Of a stretch of 64,000 nt of DNA, positions 47,530 to 59,550 are shown piece after piece; the stretch's first letter is position 1, and each line of letters starts with the position of its first letter. The position numbers and the translations under genes were made by a program. Location of the stretch: the NCBI RefSeq assembly GCF_033807715.1, contig NC_084587.1, positions 11,670,942 through 11,734,941 on the forward strand, given 5' to 3'. Under the pieces are notes generated by a model, which was given only the letters and a program-made list of their open reading frames with translations, did no database searches and was not told where the DNA came from. The stretch is from Cololabis saira. Its lineage: Eukaryota; Chordata; Actinopteri; Beloniformes; Belonidae.

Positions 47530-48254
47530 CAGAGGTGGGTAGTAACGAGTAATATTTACTCCGTTAAATTGACTTGAGTAAGTTTTGGGAAATGTACTTT
47601 TAGGAGTAGTTTTGAATCACTATACTTTTTACTTTTACTTGAGTAGATTTGTGAAGAAGAAACTGTTACTCTTACTCCGCTACATTAGGCTACGTTGAGC
47701 TGTTACTTTTCTTTTATCCCTTTTATCCGCGTACGCGTCAATCTCATGACATCACTGGGTGATCCGTTGGGAAAAATATCTGTTTTTGCATGTTTTGTCA
47801 TATATACACAGACTCAAACACACACACAGAGTTTCTATGAGTTCATGGGCTTGTTCTAGTTCTGCCTGGTTAAAAAAGAAAAGTACAAAGGCTTTATTTA
47901 TTTTTTTATTCTGTTATTATTTTATGTATTTTATTATGTATTAAAGTACTTGAATTTACTTTAAGATTATTTTAATTCAAGCTATTTTTTATTAATTTTA
48001 TTATTTTATTGATTTAATTTGCCTGAAGATGATTATTTTGTACTTTTGTCTGTTTGAATGGTTGTGTTAAAAAAAAAAATCAGACGTTACTCAACAGTTA
48101 CTCAGTACTTGAGTAGTTTTTTCACCAAGTACTTTTTTACTTTTACTCAAGTAATTATTTGGATGACTACTTTTTACTTCTACTTGAGTCATATTATTCT
48201 GAAGTAATATTACTTTTACTTGAGTACAATTTTTGGCTACTCTACCCACCTCTG
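47530..48254. mobile_element. hAT-type element, 725 bp, perfect 8-bp TSD
   Basis: CAGAGGTGGGTAG at the left and CTACCCACCTCTG at the right are perfect 13-bp TIRs, with many TACTTTTACTTGAGTA-type subterminal repeats on both sides. The duplication TTCATGAC is exact (47522-47529 and 48255-48262). There is no transposase. Confidence 0.95.
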
Positions 48255-48262
48255 TTCATGAC

Positions 48263-48851
48263 TCTCCCAACCTCTTCATTGGACTCCCTGGCCCCTCCCC
48301 CTGCTGCTGAGGACTGTGTTTACTGTGTGCATCTGCGCTGTAGTGCACGAGCACAAGGAATTACATTACTACGGAAAACCTGAGGCATCAGAGGGATTGA
48401 GGAGCTTTATCTGGAGCGTGTGCTGGACTCTCTGATACTGACATTTAGCAAACACGCTCTCTGGCTGTGATTGGAGGAGCTGAAATGGGAGCAGTGGATA
48501 CTTTTAAACTGCATTGTGGTCTACAGGTGGTGCCAAAGGAGCAGATTTGGAGGAGCTTAAATTAGCTAGTTTGTGTAATATTATCAGAAAATAGTGGTGA
48601 TTTAGGCAAATATGACAAAAATAAACGTACCGACTGCAAATTTACCAGTAGATGAGTAAAGTTTCTTCTTCTTGTCATCTCCTTTAGTACTTCTCTGTGC
48701 AGCGCCACCACAGGCGAGGAGGTGACAAACTTTGACAAAGTGCAGTGAGAAAGCAAACATGGACCAGTTGAATGTTGCAACCCTAATTAAACCGAGATTG
48801 CACGACTATTAGGTGTGAAAATGAAGAATTCTAAAGGGATCTAAGAGAGCT
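48263..48851. other. No gene recognised
   Basis: Spacer between two elements; short ORFs only. Confidence 0.5.
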
Positions 48852-48855
48852 TTAA

Positions 48856-49765
48856 AAGGTATTGTGACATCATTTTTAAAATGCTTTTAACACTATTAAA
48901 AGTCTTGGCCAACATGCCTCAAATGTGTCTAAAAGGGTGTAACAAGAAAAACTTCACTCCAGTACTCCATTCCTGGCTTTTTATGACAGTGTTTTTTTGC
49001 GCCGTGAAAAACGCTTCCTTTACCCCCTTTCCTGTCAATCATTGCTCCGCTCCTCCTCCAAACCTCCTCCAACCCAACTGCTACACACTTCTGCCGGTGT
49101 CTCCACACACACGCGCGCACACCACAAACACCCACACACACAGCCCAGACAGGGCGATTACAGCCCGGGGATGAAGTCCGTGCGCACACCGAACCGGACT
49201 TCTAACAGCGGCGTCGGAGAGTTAAGCCGGGAGCGACAGGCGAAGCATGCACAGAAAAGCAGAATAAAAGTAAAGGCATGCAAGCAGCAGTGTCCCCTTA
49301 TATTAAGTCCAGTCAGTGGCCGCGGGTCTTCTTAGCAGTTTTCCTCCGGTGATGAGAAGAGAAGAGGCTCTAAACAGCTCCGTGTTAAGCCTGATTTATG
49401 GTTCCGCGTTAAATCGACGCAGAGCCTACGCCGTAGGGCTCAGCGTACGGTGCGCGTCGCCGCGTAACCCTACGCCGTAGGCTCTACGTCGGTGTAACGC
49501 GGAACCATAAATCAGCCTTTATGGTGCGCTGGAGAGGAGAGGAGGCAGGGAGCTGGGTGGAGGGGGCGGTGATTTAGCGGGTTTATACGTAACGACCCGC
49601 CAGCAAACCACATGCGCCGTTTTTGCATAGTTATGTGGAAAATCCCAGAAAGCACACAATACACTGAATGTTAAAAGTTTGTTGTTTTTTGGGTGTAATT
49701 GATGTCAAGACACCCAACAAAACACAAAAAATCAAGAAAAATGTGTTTTTCACGTTACAATCCCT
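48856..49765. mobile_element. TTAA-target non-autonomous element, 910 bp
   Basis: TTAA|AAGGTATTGTGAC at the left and, inverted, TTAA|AGGGATTGTAACGTG at the right (TTAA at 48852-48855 and 49766-49769) are imperfect TIRs. The interior is GC-rich, with CCACACACACGCGCGCACACC near 49103-49123 and a Harbinger MITE at 49388-49518. It could be mistaken for a CpG-island promoter. Confidence 0.7.
49388..49518. mobile_element. Harbinger-type palindromic MITE, TTA TSD
   Basis: Termini AGCCTGATTTATGGTTCCGC and GCGGAACCATAAATCAGCCT, flanked by TTA at 49385-49387 and 49519-49521. The core ACGCAGAGCCTACGCCGTAG pairs with CTACGCCGTAGGCTCTACGT. Same family as 28363-28528; nested in the TTAA element. Confidence 0.88.
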
Positions 49766-49769
49766 TTAA

Positions 49770-50739
49770 GACTTGACAATCATGTCTGACAGCATCATTT
49801 TTAAACAAAACCCATTTTGCTCATACAAAGTACTTGTTCATTTAATTTAATTGTATTTTAATGAGATAAACTGTAAAGATGTTCATTCTTTAATGTCCGT
49901 CTTATTAGCAGTCGGCACCTGTGTGTGCAGTAAATACCATCCATAACTACATCCTAATTCCCTGTTTTATCATCTAGATTACCTATTAGTACATTTTCTT
50001 GGCCACTTTTGCCCCCTGCATTTATATTTTCCACTTGCAATTCATAACAAAATGAATGAATGCAACCATTTTTATAGAAATAATTTGTTTCAATTAATTT
50101 CTGTCAGGATGTAGAACAATTCAAAGCAAGCAAATTGTTGAAAGTTGATTTTAATCTTCTCAGTCAAGGGAGTCATGATTGATCAGAGGCACTGAGTTCT
50201 AGGACAGTTATAAACACAAGACTTTGATAAAGTCTTAAATGTATTAGGATTACAGCAACTGCATTAGACTATTTAGATCATATTTATCTTATATATTCCA
50301 GTCTGTTTATGTAGACAAGGAGTCTTGATCGCATACAAGTGTAACTGATATAGAGGGCAGGGATCTGAGCTTGGACCATTACTTTTCACTTTATATTTAC
50401 ACTTTCATTAAGTGATATTATTAAGCAGCAAAATAGTGCTTTTCACTGCTATACTGATCTACCTTTTCAATAATACATTGCCACTGTTCCCTGACCTAAT
50501 AATACAAATATTTGTGAGAAGGGTTGATTGATTGCATTGATGCATTACAAGAGCACCACATTCAAACATATTTTCTCTTCATAGCAGCCTTTTTTACTGG
50601 GCGAAAACAGCAATTTCAAGCATTATGTATTGTTATTATTATTGTTTTTAATTATTATATCGAACTACACTTCAAAACTACACTCCCTTCTCCATAAAGC
50701 TTATATTTAAGGCTAGCTCAAGTGACCTCTTCTAGTGCT
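49770..50739. other. No gene recognised
   Basis: AT-rich spacer with no motifs. Confidence 0.5.
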
Positions 50740-51275
50740 ACAGCTCTAAACCACTATGGGATATCCCATGATGCTCCCATCACCTCTCCTGACTTTATTC
50801 TCTTTACTCTCTTCGTATTTATTGTATATGCTATGCCTGCTGTCCTTAACTTTGTGCTTCTCTGTCCTTCTTTGTCCTTCTTTTGCTTTTTCCTTTTTCA
50901 GATAGTATGCATGCCTGGCATAGAGGTTTTGTGCATGTTTGTGTTTTTGTTCTGTCTTTTTATGCCTTCAACTGGTCGAGGCAAGATGTCCTCCTTTCCT
51001 AATTCTGCTCCTGATGGAGATTTCTTCCTGTTATTGATGCTTTCATGCCCTAATTGTTGATTCACTCTGGTCTTTGGGTTCTATAGCTAAGCTATTTTTT
51101 TATTGAATTCATTCATATTTTATTTGATTAAATCAATTAGATTGATTTGGATTACAATTAATGGGACTTGTATTTATTTACTTACTTACTTTCTCTTTTA
51201 AGTACCTTCAGATAACTTTTTCTTGTAAACTGGCACAGTATAAATACACTGAACTGAATTGGATTGTGTGGATTT
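50740..51275 (+). mobile_element. L2-type LINE 3' UTR and end
   Basis: AACTGGTCGAGGCAAGATGT, CTGCTCCTGATGGAGATTTC, TCCTGTTATTG and finally AAGTACCTTCAGATAACTTT plus TTGTAAACTGGCACAGTATAAATACA are successive conserved stretches of the fish L2 3' UTR. The 112-codon ORF across it (50722-51060) is not a gene. Confidence 0.8.
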
Positions 51276-52139
51276 GCAGCCCTGCATTAAAAAAAAAAAA
51301 AAAAAAAACGCAAACTGGGCTTCTATATGATGACAACCGGGGATTATGAACAGATCCAACTTGGGATGAATATGTGCTCAGCAGAGCATGTTATAGTTGT
51401 TTTCTGTATGAAAGCAGTGTAAGAAAAGACTCAAACACTTTTAATAATCTTTTGAAAGCCCAGGGATTTTTCTTTACTATGACATTTTCCATCGTTACCA
51501 TGGTTTCAATCAGTCTCCTTTGGTTTTTAAACTGAAATTGTCAGAACAGCTCAAATAATTCTCTTTCAAGGACGGGCACATGAAAAGTAAAAGACTGCCT
51601 CTGTCACATAATGTCATTTTCTTCAAGGGCTTCTTAGAATATTTGAAATGGAACAATATGATTGTCATCTTCCATCCATCAGTAATGCATCTCAACCTTG
51701 TCCAACAGTGTTCATCAAACATTGTTGAGTGTATATAGGACAGTCCTGTAAGACAGAAATATACCACATAACATAAGCATCTTTTACCGTCTTTTAGGTG
51801 TGCACACAAAAATATATAAAAGTACAGGTAATATCTTTCTTTTTGTTTTCCGAGCTGTCTGCTTCTTTTGCCTTCGTCTTTGTGCTGCAGTGTAGTCACA
51901 CACTGCATGGCAATGCTCTTTACCTTCATATAGCACATTGTTTTTATTCCGTCTTTGTCAGCTTGAAAGTTGAAGCTTTCCTTCCAGTGAGCATCTAACT
52001 ACAGAGGCAACTGAATAAAATATAACAAAAATGTGATCTGAGGTCTTTTCACAGCATATCTGTGGGCCTTTTTTTTCTTTGGTGAATTTACCTTGACATG
52101 TAAGGACATTGCCCTGCCGCATCATTCAACTTCTACAAA
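51276..52139. other. No gene recognised
   Basis: Starts with a 20-base A-run (51289-51308); a minus-strand ORF of 142 codons (51510-51938) shows no recognisable domain. Confidence 0.45.
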
Positions 52140-52413
52140 GCTTCAGCTGATGGACAGCCACCCTGACCCTGATATCCTGTAGGATATTTTGGTAAACCTG
52201 GAAATCCTGTTTCCCCTTGACTGTGTAAAGTAGTCCACACTTTGATCCAGCATATCATGATGCCCCCTCCACCAAACTTCACTGCAGCATGTTTTGATGT
52301 TGGTAAGGTGTCTTTATTGTGCCAAACATAGTGGGAGTATTCCTCCTGATGGAAGTGCTCCTTGGCAGAAGGATTGCAGCGGCCTCCTCAATGCCTCCCT
52401 GCTCAATATCATA
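52140..52413 (-). pseudogene. Decayed transposase-like sequence (part 1)
   Basis: The minus strand reads AAVKFGGGGIMICW near 52275-52234, reminiscent of the V-K-(F/H)-G-G-G-S-I-M-x-W block in Tc1/mariner transposases. The frame is broken elsewhere. A Harbinger element separates it from a possibly related stretch at 52920-53090. Identification is tentative. Confidence 0.4.
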
Positions 52414-52914
52414 TGGCGCTTTTCCACTAGTATCTACTCAGCCCGACTCGCCTCGGCGTGGCTCATCCCGGCTCCACCCGTTTTGTCCCCGTTTGTTTTT
52501 CCACAGCCAGATAAGAAGTGGGCAGAAAGAAAGTGGGAAGAAAACAGCCCGTCTATATCCCTTTTTTAATTCTCTCGTCAGCCACCAGGTTTATGAACAT
52601 CTGCACCTCAGAGTTGGATCACCAAACAGATGTTTGCGCTGTATAATAGAATCGCTGCAAGCCACGAGTCGCTCTCGCGCTGACTCCCGCTTCCTCATTC
52701 AAACGTCTGACGGCCCCGCCCCCCGACCAATCGGTGGCGTGTATTGTGGTGACGTCAGATATAGTGCCGGCTCAGCCCGGTTAGAACCTCGGCAATATGG
52801 TTACAGAAAAAGTATCTGCTTAGCACAGCTTCACCTGCCTTGGCCCGTAGTGGAAAAGCGCAAGACGGGGGCGGGACGGGTAGAAGCGAGCTGAGTATTA
52901 GTGGAAAAGGGCCA
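52414..52914. mobile_element. PIF-Harbinger-type MITE, 501 bp
   Basis: TGGCGCTTTTCCACTAGTAT at the left and, inverted, TGGCCCTTTTCCACTAATAC at the right match the termini of 43812-44561. Flanks are ATA (left) and TTA (right), an imperfect target duplication. The 191-codon plus-strand ORF crossing it is not a gene; on the minus strand a short relic corresponds to the Myb/SANT region of the larger copy. Confidence 0.8.
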
Positions 52915-52919
52915 TTACA

Positions 52920-53090
52920 TATGGTAATGTCATGAAAAGAGCTGCTTCCAGCAATGTCTTCAAGCTTTGTGTTGTTTCTCATACGTTCTTCTTTGCCTCA
53001 GTGAGGATTCAGCATTGTGCCTTTGGGGTCATCTTGGCTAGAAAATACCTTCTAGGAGGAGTAGTCACAGTACTAAAAAATTACAACCCA
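52920..53090 (-). repeat. Decayed repeat (part 2 of interrupted relic)
   Basis: GTGTTGTTTCTCATACGTTC, TTTGCCTCAGTGAGGATTCA and GGGGTCATCTTGGCTAG are stretches I recall from a widespread fish repeat. No intact frame. It may be the continuation of 52140-52413. Confidence 0.35.
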
Positions 53091-53715
53091 CTGATGACTT
53101 TGAATGTGTTAGCCAGGCTACAACATCCCAGTTAAAACATGGACTGAGTGCTGCTTTCATTTTTTAGAGGCATGCTTTTACTGACACAGACTCTACAGAT
53201 GGTTTGTATTATCACACCTCTCACTCCTCAAGATACCGTACATCCTCTCTGTGCCTCATACTCACACAACACCTGGAACCAAAATCTCACATTTGGGCTC
53301 ATCTGGTGATTCTCTTCTTCTTATTGGTCTCTATCAGTCTTTACAGCAAACAAACATTAAGACCTGAGTTACATAATTTGTCCTAAATAGCTCATGTTGA
53401 GATTGTGGCTTCGACTCCTGGAAGAAGTGATGTGGTTTGAACCTGAATTGCTGCTTTTTGACAAATTCTAAGGAATCACGTTAATATAGTTCTCAGGTAC
53501 AGAAGTAGGCATTGCAGTAAGTTTGAATAGGTACTTAAGAACACATGGTAGTTCATCTGTGTTCTGTTTGCACAGTGTCACATGTTAAATTATATGTTTC
53601 ATATTAGTACCATTCCTCCATCCATCATCTATACATTTCAGGGTATTTGAGTATACCCGGGACAGATTGCCAGTTCATCACAGGCCATATTAGTTAATCA
53701 CAGGCCATATTAGTA
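53091..53715. other. No gene recognised
   Basis: Contains CAGGCCATATTAGT twice in tandem near 53681-53714; otherwise unremarkable. Confidence 0.5.
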
Positions 53716-53723
53716 TCATAAGG

Positions 53724-53939
53724 CATTGTTTCCCAACCCTGTTCCCCCAGGCACACTGCCTTGCATGTTTTAGATGTTGCTCTGCTCTAATACACCTGGC
53801 TCAAATTAGCAGGCCTTTGACAGACTTGTGTAGACCTGGAAGACAAGCTGAAAATGATCCAATTAGGTGTGTTTGAGCAGGGAAACATCTAAAACATGAA
53901 GGGCAGTGTGCCACGAGGACCAGGGTTGGGGAAACACTG
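53724..53939. mobile_element. hAT MITE, 216 bp, perfect 8-bp TSD
   Basis: Left CATTGTTTCCCAACCCTG, right (inverted) CAGTGTTTCCCCAACCCTGG, both continuing into ATGTTTTAGATGTT; exact duplication TCATAAGG (53716-53723 and 53940-53947). It is a relative of the outer hAT at 2051. Confidence 0.94.
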
Positions 53940-53947
53940 TCATAAGG

Positions 53948-54250
53948 TAATAACTATGAATATCAATGCTGGATATTCAAAAGAGAAAAGAACAATCCAG
54001 AAATGTCAACTACGTTGTTATCACAAGCTGTTCACATTCACATCTTACTGTCCACACAGTTACTGATGTGAATCCAAGTGAACAACTGAAAATAATTGAT
54101 TGTTATGGGGACAAAAGCATCCCCTTCCTTTCATAAAGGAAGTTCAGGTGTTTCCTTTGCTAAAGAGTACAACAAAGGAGGACTGAAACACCTTATCATA
54201 GAATTTAGAGCATGTGTATTTGCTTTTGTCAGTAGGGACATATATGAATC
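53948..54250. other. No gene recognised
   Basis: Spacer between two related hAT MITEs. Confidence 0.5.
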
Positions 54251-54258
54251 CCCTATAA

Positions 54259-54432
54259 CAGGAGGGTCCAAAGTGGATCCTCGAGGGCCGCTGTCCTGCA
54301 TGTTTTAGATGTTTCCCTGCATCCAAACACCAGTTCCTAATCAATGGATCATTGTAATTTGCCATCAAAGTCTGCACAAGTCTGTTGGGGACACAGTCAC
54401 CGACCCTCCAGGACCCACTTTGGACACCCCTG
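54259..54432. mobile_element. hAT MITE, 174 bp
   Basis: Left CAGGAGGGTCCAAAGTGGAT and, inverted right, CAGGGGTGTCCAAAGTGGGT; interior CTGCATGTTTTAGATGTTTC as in 2051 and 53724. The target duplication CCCTATAA/CCCTATGG matches 6 of 8 bases. The left arm of the palindrome is better kept than the right. Confidence 0.85.
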
Positions 54433-54440
54433 CCCTATGG

Positions 54441-54946
54441 GAAGTCCTTTATCATATTATAAGGTATTAACGTAAAATTAGTTTACATTAGTTACATGCT
54501 TTTCAGAGTTTTATTATTCCACTATAAATGTTAAATAATGAATTATGTAATGTTAAATAAATATTATGACCGACACATTAGTAAGATGGTAACACGTCAG
54601 TGCCGTCAGAATGAAAAGGTTCTGCGGGCTAATCATGTTCTTGCTCAATTTGCAGGTTGTCTGACATAGTTTTAGCAGAAGACTGAAGAGAGTCAGGTTA
54701 ATGTGTGATGGGTTTACGACTTTATTTGAAGGAAAAAAACGGAGCCTCCTGTCTCACAATGACATACTATTGTTTTGATTTACCTAAATGTATACATATT
54801 GCTTTTATATGTCAGTAGTTAAATAGTGTCATTTAATAGGGATACCAACACTATTGTGACACAATGCAACTGTCTTAGTTGCATCATGAAATCTTGACAT
54901 TTCCCCTCTAAACGTTCTACAAAACCCATCATGTGAATACTTAGCC
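54441..54946. other. No gene recognised
   Basis: AT-rich; no motifs. Confidence 0.5.
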
Positions 54947-55052
<106 letters not shown>

Positions 55053-56446
55053 TACAGGCATACAGACAAATAGATAGGCAGACAGACAAATAGATAGATT
55101 GGAGCCCTGAGTAAAAGATAACACATTTGAAATAAATAATCAAATGAGCACCATCATTATTTTTCTGTAATTAAATAAAAAAATGATAACTTCAAAAATG
55201 AAAAAAAAAAAAGAGAAGATTAAAGTATTCTATCTCTGAAATGTATACTACAAGGTGCTTTAGAAATTATGGACTTTAACTTCTGAAACATGTACTGAAT
55301 ATGATATTAACTTGTGCTTTAATTTTTTTAAACAAAATACAAACCTTCAGCCTTTTTTTATACCATGTCACCACTTCTCACCACTTTAATGCAGTAGTAA
55401 GAATCATCTGTAGCTGATCCGAGTATCTAACCGTCCTTGATTAAAGACTTGGCATTTCCTTAATTAACCCCACGAGTGTAAATTGTTGTAGATAATACCA
55501 GATTTATTGAGTATAAGACCTTTACACATGCTCCTCCTGCACACCTACACCAACACAAATGTCATGTTACTGACTGGTTTTGGAAAATCCAGCTTGGACT
55601 CAAGTCTTTTCCCAGTGTCCGTCAACGATTGCAATCAAGCTGCATTTACTGTGAAGTCGATATGATGCCGAATGTGTCTTTCCCGTATCTTCTACTGTCC
55701 GCTGCTGTATTGACTGAACTGAATTCTTTTTTTTTTTTTAAGTCACATGCTTTCCCCTACCTATCTTTGATCTATGCCGGGATAGAGCTTGATGCCCTCT
55801 GTCTGGAAATGAAGGGACACACATTTTTATGAGGGCCTGTTTGTGTTTCTCTATTCAGCCTTGTTCTCTCTCTATTTTTTTTAATCCAGAAAATTTAAAG
55901 CTAAGATGTGGTTTATGCAGCTCACTTAAAACTAAACGTTCAAGTGGACTTTAATTCAATTGTTAAACCAGGGGTGGGTGGTATGCATTGTCAGGACTAA
56001 TACCATAATGGTGTCACAGAAGATACATCAATGGAAAGGCTTTTTCCTGTAATGTCATAGTCTCTTGGCCTCCTTAATGGATTGAGTGGAGAGTGATCAT
56101 CTTGCAAAAGCCAGAAAATAAACAGCAAAAATGTTGAAGGCACACCCTTCTGTTTGTGTCAAGGTGTTAGATTTTAACTTTATTTAGTTATCATAGACTG
56201 TATTAAAAAGAAGTATATGTGGTCATCCATTGATCATTTTGGAGCTGGAATGACCATATTTGGTCAAGAGTGTTGAAATGCAGAGCAATAATTGAAACCC
56301 TAATGATGGCTTATTTATTCTTTATTTTACTCGTTTAATTTTTGGAAACGTTTTGACCAGTGATCTGTGGTAATGTGTTTCATTATTCCACAATTAAGCT
56401 ACAAGTGACATTGTTCATCTTTTATACAGCCAAAGTTATTTATTAT
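55053..56446. other. No gene recognised
   Basis: Short ORFs only; A-runs near 55201 and a T-run near 55729. Confidence 0.5.
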
Positions 56447-56934
56447 GGGCATGCCAAGTAGTGGCATGACCATATTGCAATCGTCCAGAATGGCCCAAAG
56501 GGCAATGCTGCTAGCATGCTAAAGTCGCAAAAGTCCCACTGCGCACCAGCGGGTGTACAGCATGACCCCGCACTGATGTGGAAAAAAAAAATCCCCAAAA
56601 AGTAAAACACGGCCGAAAAAATGAGGAAAAACATGAAAATGAAGGCGATATATTAGTATCTAGAAAAGGTTTCCCTTTTCTTATTATTATGGGCATGCCA
56701 AGTAATGGCATGACCATATTGCAATCGTCCAGAATGGCCCAAAGTGCAATGCTGCTAACAAGCTAAAGTCGCAAAAGTCCCATGTCACACCAGCGGGTGT
56801 ACAGCATGACCCCGCTCGGATGTGGAAAAAAAAAATCCCCAAAAAATAAAACACGCCCGAAAAAATGAGGAAAAACATGAAAATGAAGGCGATATATTAG
56901 TATCTAGAAAAGGTTTCCCTTTTCTTATTATTAT
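56447..56934. repeat. Two tandem copies of a 244-bp unit
   Basis: Units start GGGCATGCCAAGTA at 56447 and 56691 and are nearly identical, including CAATCGTCCAGAATGGCCCA, GCGGGTGTACAGCATGACCC and the ATATATTAGTATCTAGAAAA end. The minus-strand ORFs of about 63 codons in each copy (hydrophobic, MFFLIFS start) repeat because the DNA repeats; I do not consider them genes. Confidence 0.9.
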
Positions 56935-56982
56935 TAGGGCCCGAGCACCTTCAGAGCGAAGGCCCTATTGTATTTGCAGGAA

Positions 56983-57020
<38 letters not shown>

Positions 57021-58500
57021 TTCCTGACAAAGTGAAGGCCTTTTTGCCCCCCTTAACATGCCCAAAAAGTCACCAAATTTTGCACCCTAGTCAGGCCTGG
57101 CGAAAAATTTGATATTTAAAGGTTTGCATTAATGGGCATGGCAAAATGGCTCAACAGCGCCCCCTTGAAAACTTTGTGCCTCAAGCCCCACGATACGGTT
57201 TGACGTACATGCACGAAAATCGGTACACACCTGTATCATGGCGCAACTTAAAGAAAAGTCTCTTGGGGTCATGCCCGAAATCGAACAGGATGTCGGCCAT
57301 TTTGAATTAGTCGTGTCATTTTGGCGAAATTTATGCCATTCCTTCGAAAGTTAATTCAGCCCGAACCGTAACGTGCCCCCAAGTGTGTTATACATCAAAA
57401 TGTGCGTCTCCATCCTGCGACAACACGCATTACTTTTCTCTTTCAAAAGCGTTACCGTGGCTGCGCTAGACGCCAAAAAGCGCGCCCACCCTTCATCTGA
57501 TTGGTTCGACAGAAAAAACTTTGTGCCTCAAGCCCCATAATACAGTTTGACGTACATGAACGAAAATCGCTACACACCTGTATCATGTCGCAACTAAAAG
57601 AAAAGTCTCTTGGCGCCATGGCCGAAACCGAACAGGAAGTCGGCCATTTTGAACATTCTGAATTGATTGCGTAATTTTGGAGCAATATATGCCATTCCTT
57701 CGAGAGTTAATTCAGCCCGAACCGTATCGTGAACCCAGATGTGTTATACATCAAAATGTGCGTCTCCATCCTGCGACTACACGCATTACTTTTCTCTTTC
57801 GAAAGTGTTACCGTGGCGACGCTAGACGCCAACAAGCGCACCCCCCCTTCATCTGATTGGTCCATATTTGATAGTTCCCCAAAAGGCACCAAATTTGGCA
57901 CGCAAGCCAGGCCTGGCGATAAATTTGATATTTCATGGTTTGCATTAATGGGCGTGGCAAAATGGCTCAACAGCGCCCCCCGGAAAATTTTGTGCCTCAA
58001 GCCCCACAATACGGTTTGACGTACATGCACGAAAATCGGTACACACCTGTATCATGGCACAACTTAAAGAAAAGTCTCTTGGAGCCATGGCCGAAACCGA
58101 ACAGGATGTCGGCCATTTTGAATAAATTGTGTCATTTTGGCGAAATTTATGCCATTCCTTCGAGAATTAATTCAGCCCGAACCGTAACGTGAACACAGAT
58201 GTGTTATACATCAAAATATGTGTCTCCATCCTGCAACTACACGCATTACTTTTCTCTTTCGAAAGTGTTACCGTGGCGACGCTAGACGCCAACAAGCGCA
58301 CCCCCCTTCATCTGATTGGTCCATATTTGATAGTTCTCCAAAAGTCACCAAATTTTGCATGTAAGACAGAATTGGCGATAAATTTGATATTTCATGGTTT
58401 GCATTAATGGGCGTGGCCTAACGGCTCAACAGCGCCCCCTAGAATACTTTTCTCTGCCATAACTTTTGAATGGTTTGACATAGGAAGTTGTGGGTGGTGT
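56935..58500. repeat. Degenerate repeat block of an abundant fish element
   Basis: It starts TTAGGGCCCGAGCACCTTCA with a (TTA)n run at 56986-57020. At least three diverged copies of a roughly 350-bp unit follow, each with TGCCTCAAGCCCCA (57178, 57525, 57993), TACACACCTGTATCATG, GTCGGCCATTTTGAA and TTACCGTGG(C/T)(T/G)(G/A)CGCTAGACGCC. A further partial unit begins near 58400 and is cut by the gap. No TIR, LTR or coding capacity was recognised; the superfamily is unknown to me. Confidence 0.75.
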
Positions 58501-59000
58501 NNNNNNNNNNNNNNNNNNNNNNNNNNNNNNNNNNNNNNNNNNNNNNNNNNNNNNNNNNNNNNNNNNNNNNNNNNNNNNNNNNNNNNNNNNNNNNNNNNNN
58601 NNNNNNNNNNNNNNNNNNNNNNNNNNNNNNNNNNNNNNNNNNNNNNNNNNNNNNNNNNNNNNNNNNNNNNNNNNNNNNNNNNNNNNNNNNNNNNNNNNNN
58701 NNNNNNNNNNNNNNNNNNNNNNNNNNNNNNNNNNNNNNNNNNNNNNNNNNNNNNNNNNNNNNNNNNNNNNNNNNNNNNNNNNNNNNNNNNNNNNNNNNNN
58801 NNNNNNNNNNNNNNNNNNNNNNNNNNNNNNNNNNNNNNNNNNNNNNNNNNNNNNNNNNNNNNNNNNNNNNNNNNNNNNNNNNNNNNNNNNNNNNNNNNNN
58901 NNNNNNNNNNNNNNNNNNNNNNNNNNNNNNNNNNNNNNNNNNNNNNNNNNNNNNNNNNNNNNNNNNNNNNNNNNNNNNNNNNNNNNNNNNNNNNNNNNNN
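58501..59000. other. Assembly gap (500 N)
   Basis: Exactly 500 N, so probably a gap of unknown size. It lies in or at the edge of the repeat block; ORFs across it are meaningless. Confidence 1.
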
Positions 59001-59548
59001 GTTATTTTTCTGGTGATGACTCTAAATGTTATAAATAGCAGTAAAACCACATTCATTGATGAAATGACATAAGGGATGGAAAGGGGGGATGGCAGTTTTA
59101 CAGGGGGGATGATTTTGACCGGTTTTATTTCAGGGGGGGATGCCATCCCCCCTCATCCCCCCTCATCCCCCCTCAACTCGAGTACTGAGTGAGAGGGAGA
59201 GGGAGGGAGGGAGGGACGGGGAGGGGGAGGAAAGGAGAGACACATGGAGCAGTTCCGACTTGAATGCCAGGATGCAATCAGGCATTTTGTTACTTTTTTG
59301 GTCTTCCAAAATGTTCAGCACCTCTCCTGCAGGAACAGCTCCTTTTCACAGTCCAGCAAAGTTTTTATTCAGTGTTTTTGCAATTGTTAGGCAGGTCAGC
59401 TTTGCATTGGAAAGTGTTGCATGTGAACCAGTTTTCTGGATGTCAGGATTCGTGTTTCTGCTCATTTGACAGTTCACTTATAGGAAGGAAAACGCTTATT
59501 TAAAGGCGTTGTTTTCTGCTCTTCCTTAAAGCTGTGTGAAGAAGTCAG
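59001..59548. other. Low-complexity G/C-rich runs, no gene
   Basis: Several GGGGGGATG motifs face CATCCCCCC motifs at 59084-59173, followed by a GA-rich tract (GAGGGAGGGAGGGAGGGACG) at about 59196-59240. The 109-codon ORF over it has no known motif. Confidence 0.6.
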
Positions 59549-59550
59549 TA

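Noticed and set aside
49000..49600. GC-rich, CpG-containing stretch looking like a promoter island
   Set aside because: It lies entirely within a TTAA-flanked element and a nested Harbinger MITE; no exon follows.
52319..52894. 191-codon plus-strand ORF, longest N-free ORF in the window
   Set aside because: It crosses the boundary of a Harbinger MITE (starting at 52414) and has no domain; a chance ORF in GC-rich repeat DNA.
56443..56878. Two similar hydrophobic minus-strand ORFs beginning MFFLIFS
   Set aside because: They are the same frame read in two tandem 244-bp units; no signal, start context or conservation beyond the DNA repeat.
58439..59146. ORFs of 182-235 codons
   Set aside because: Almost entirely N bases of the assembly gap.
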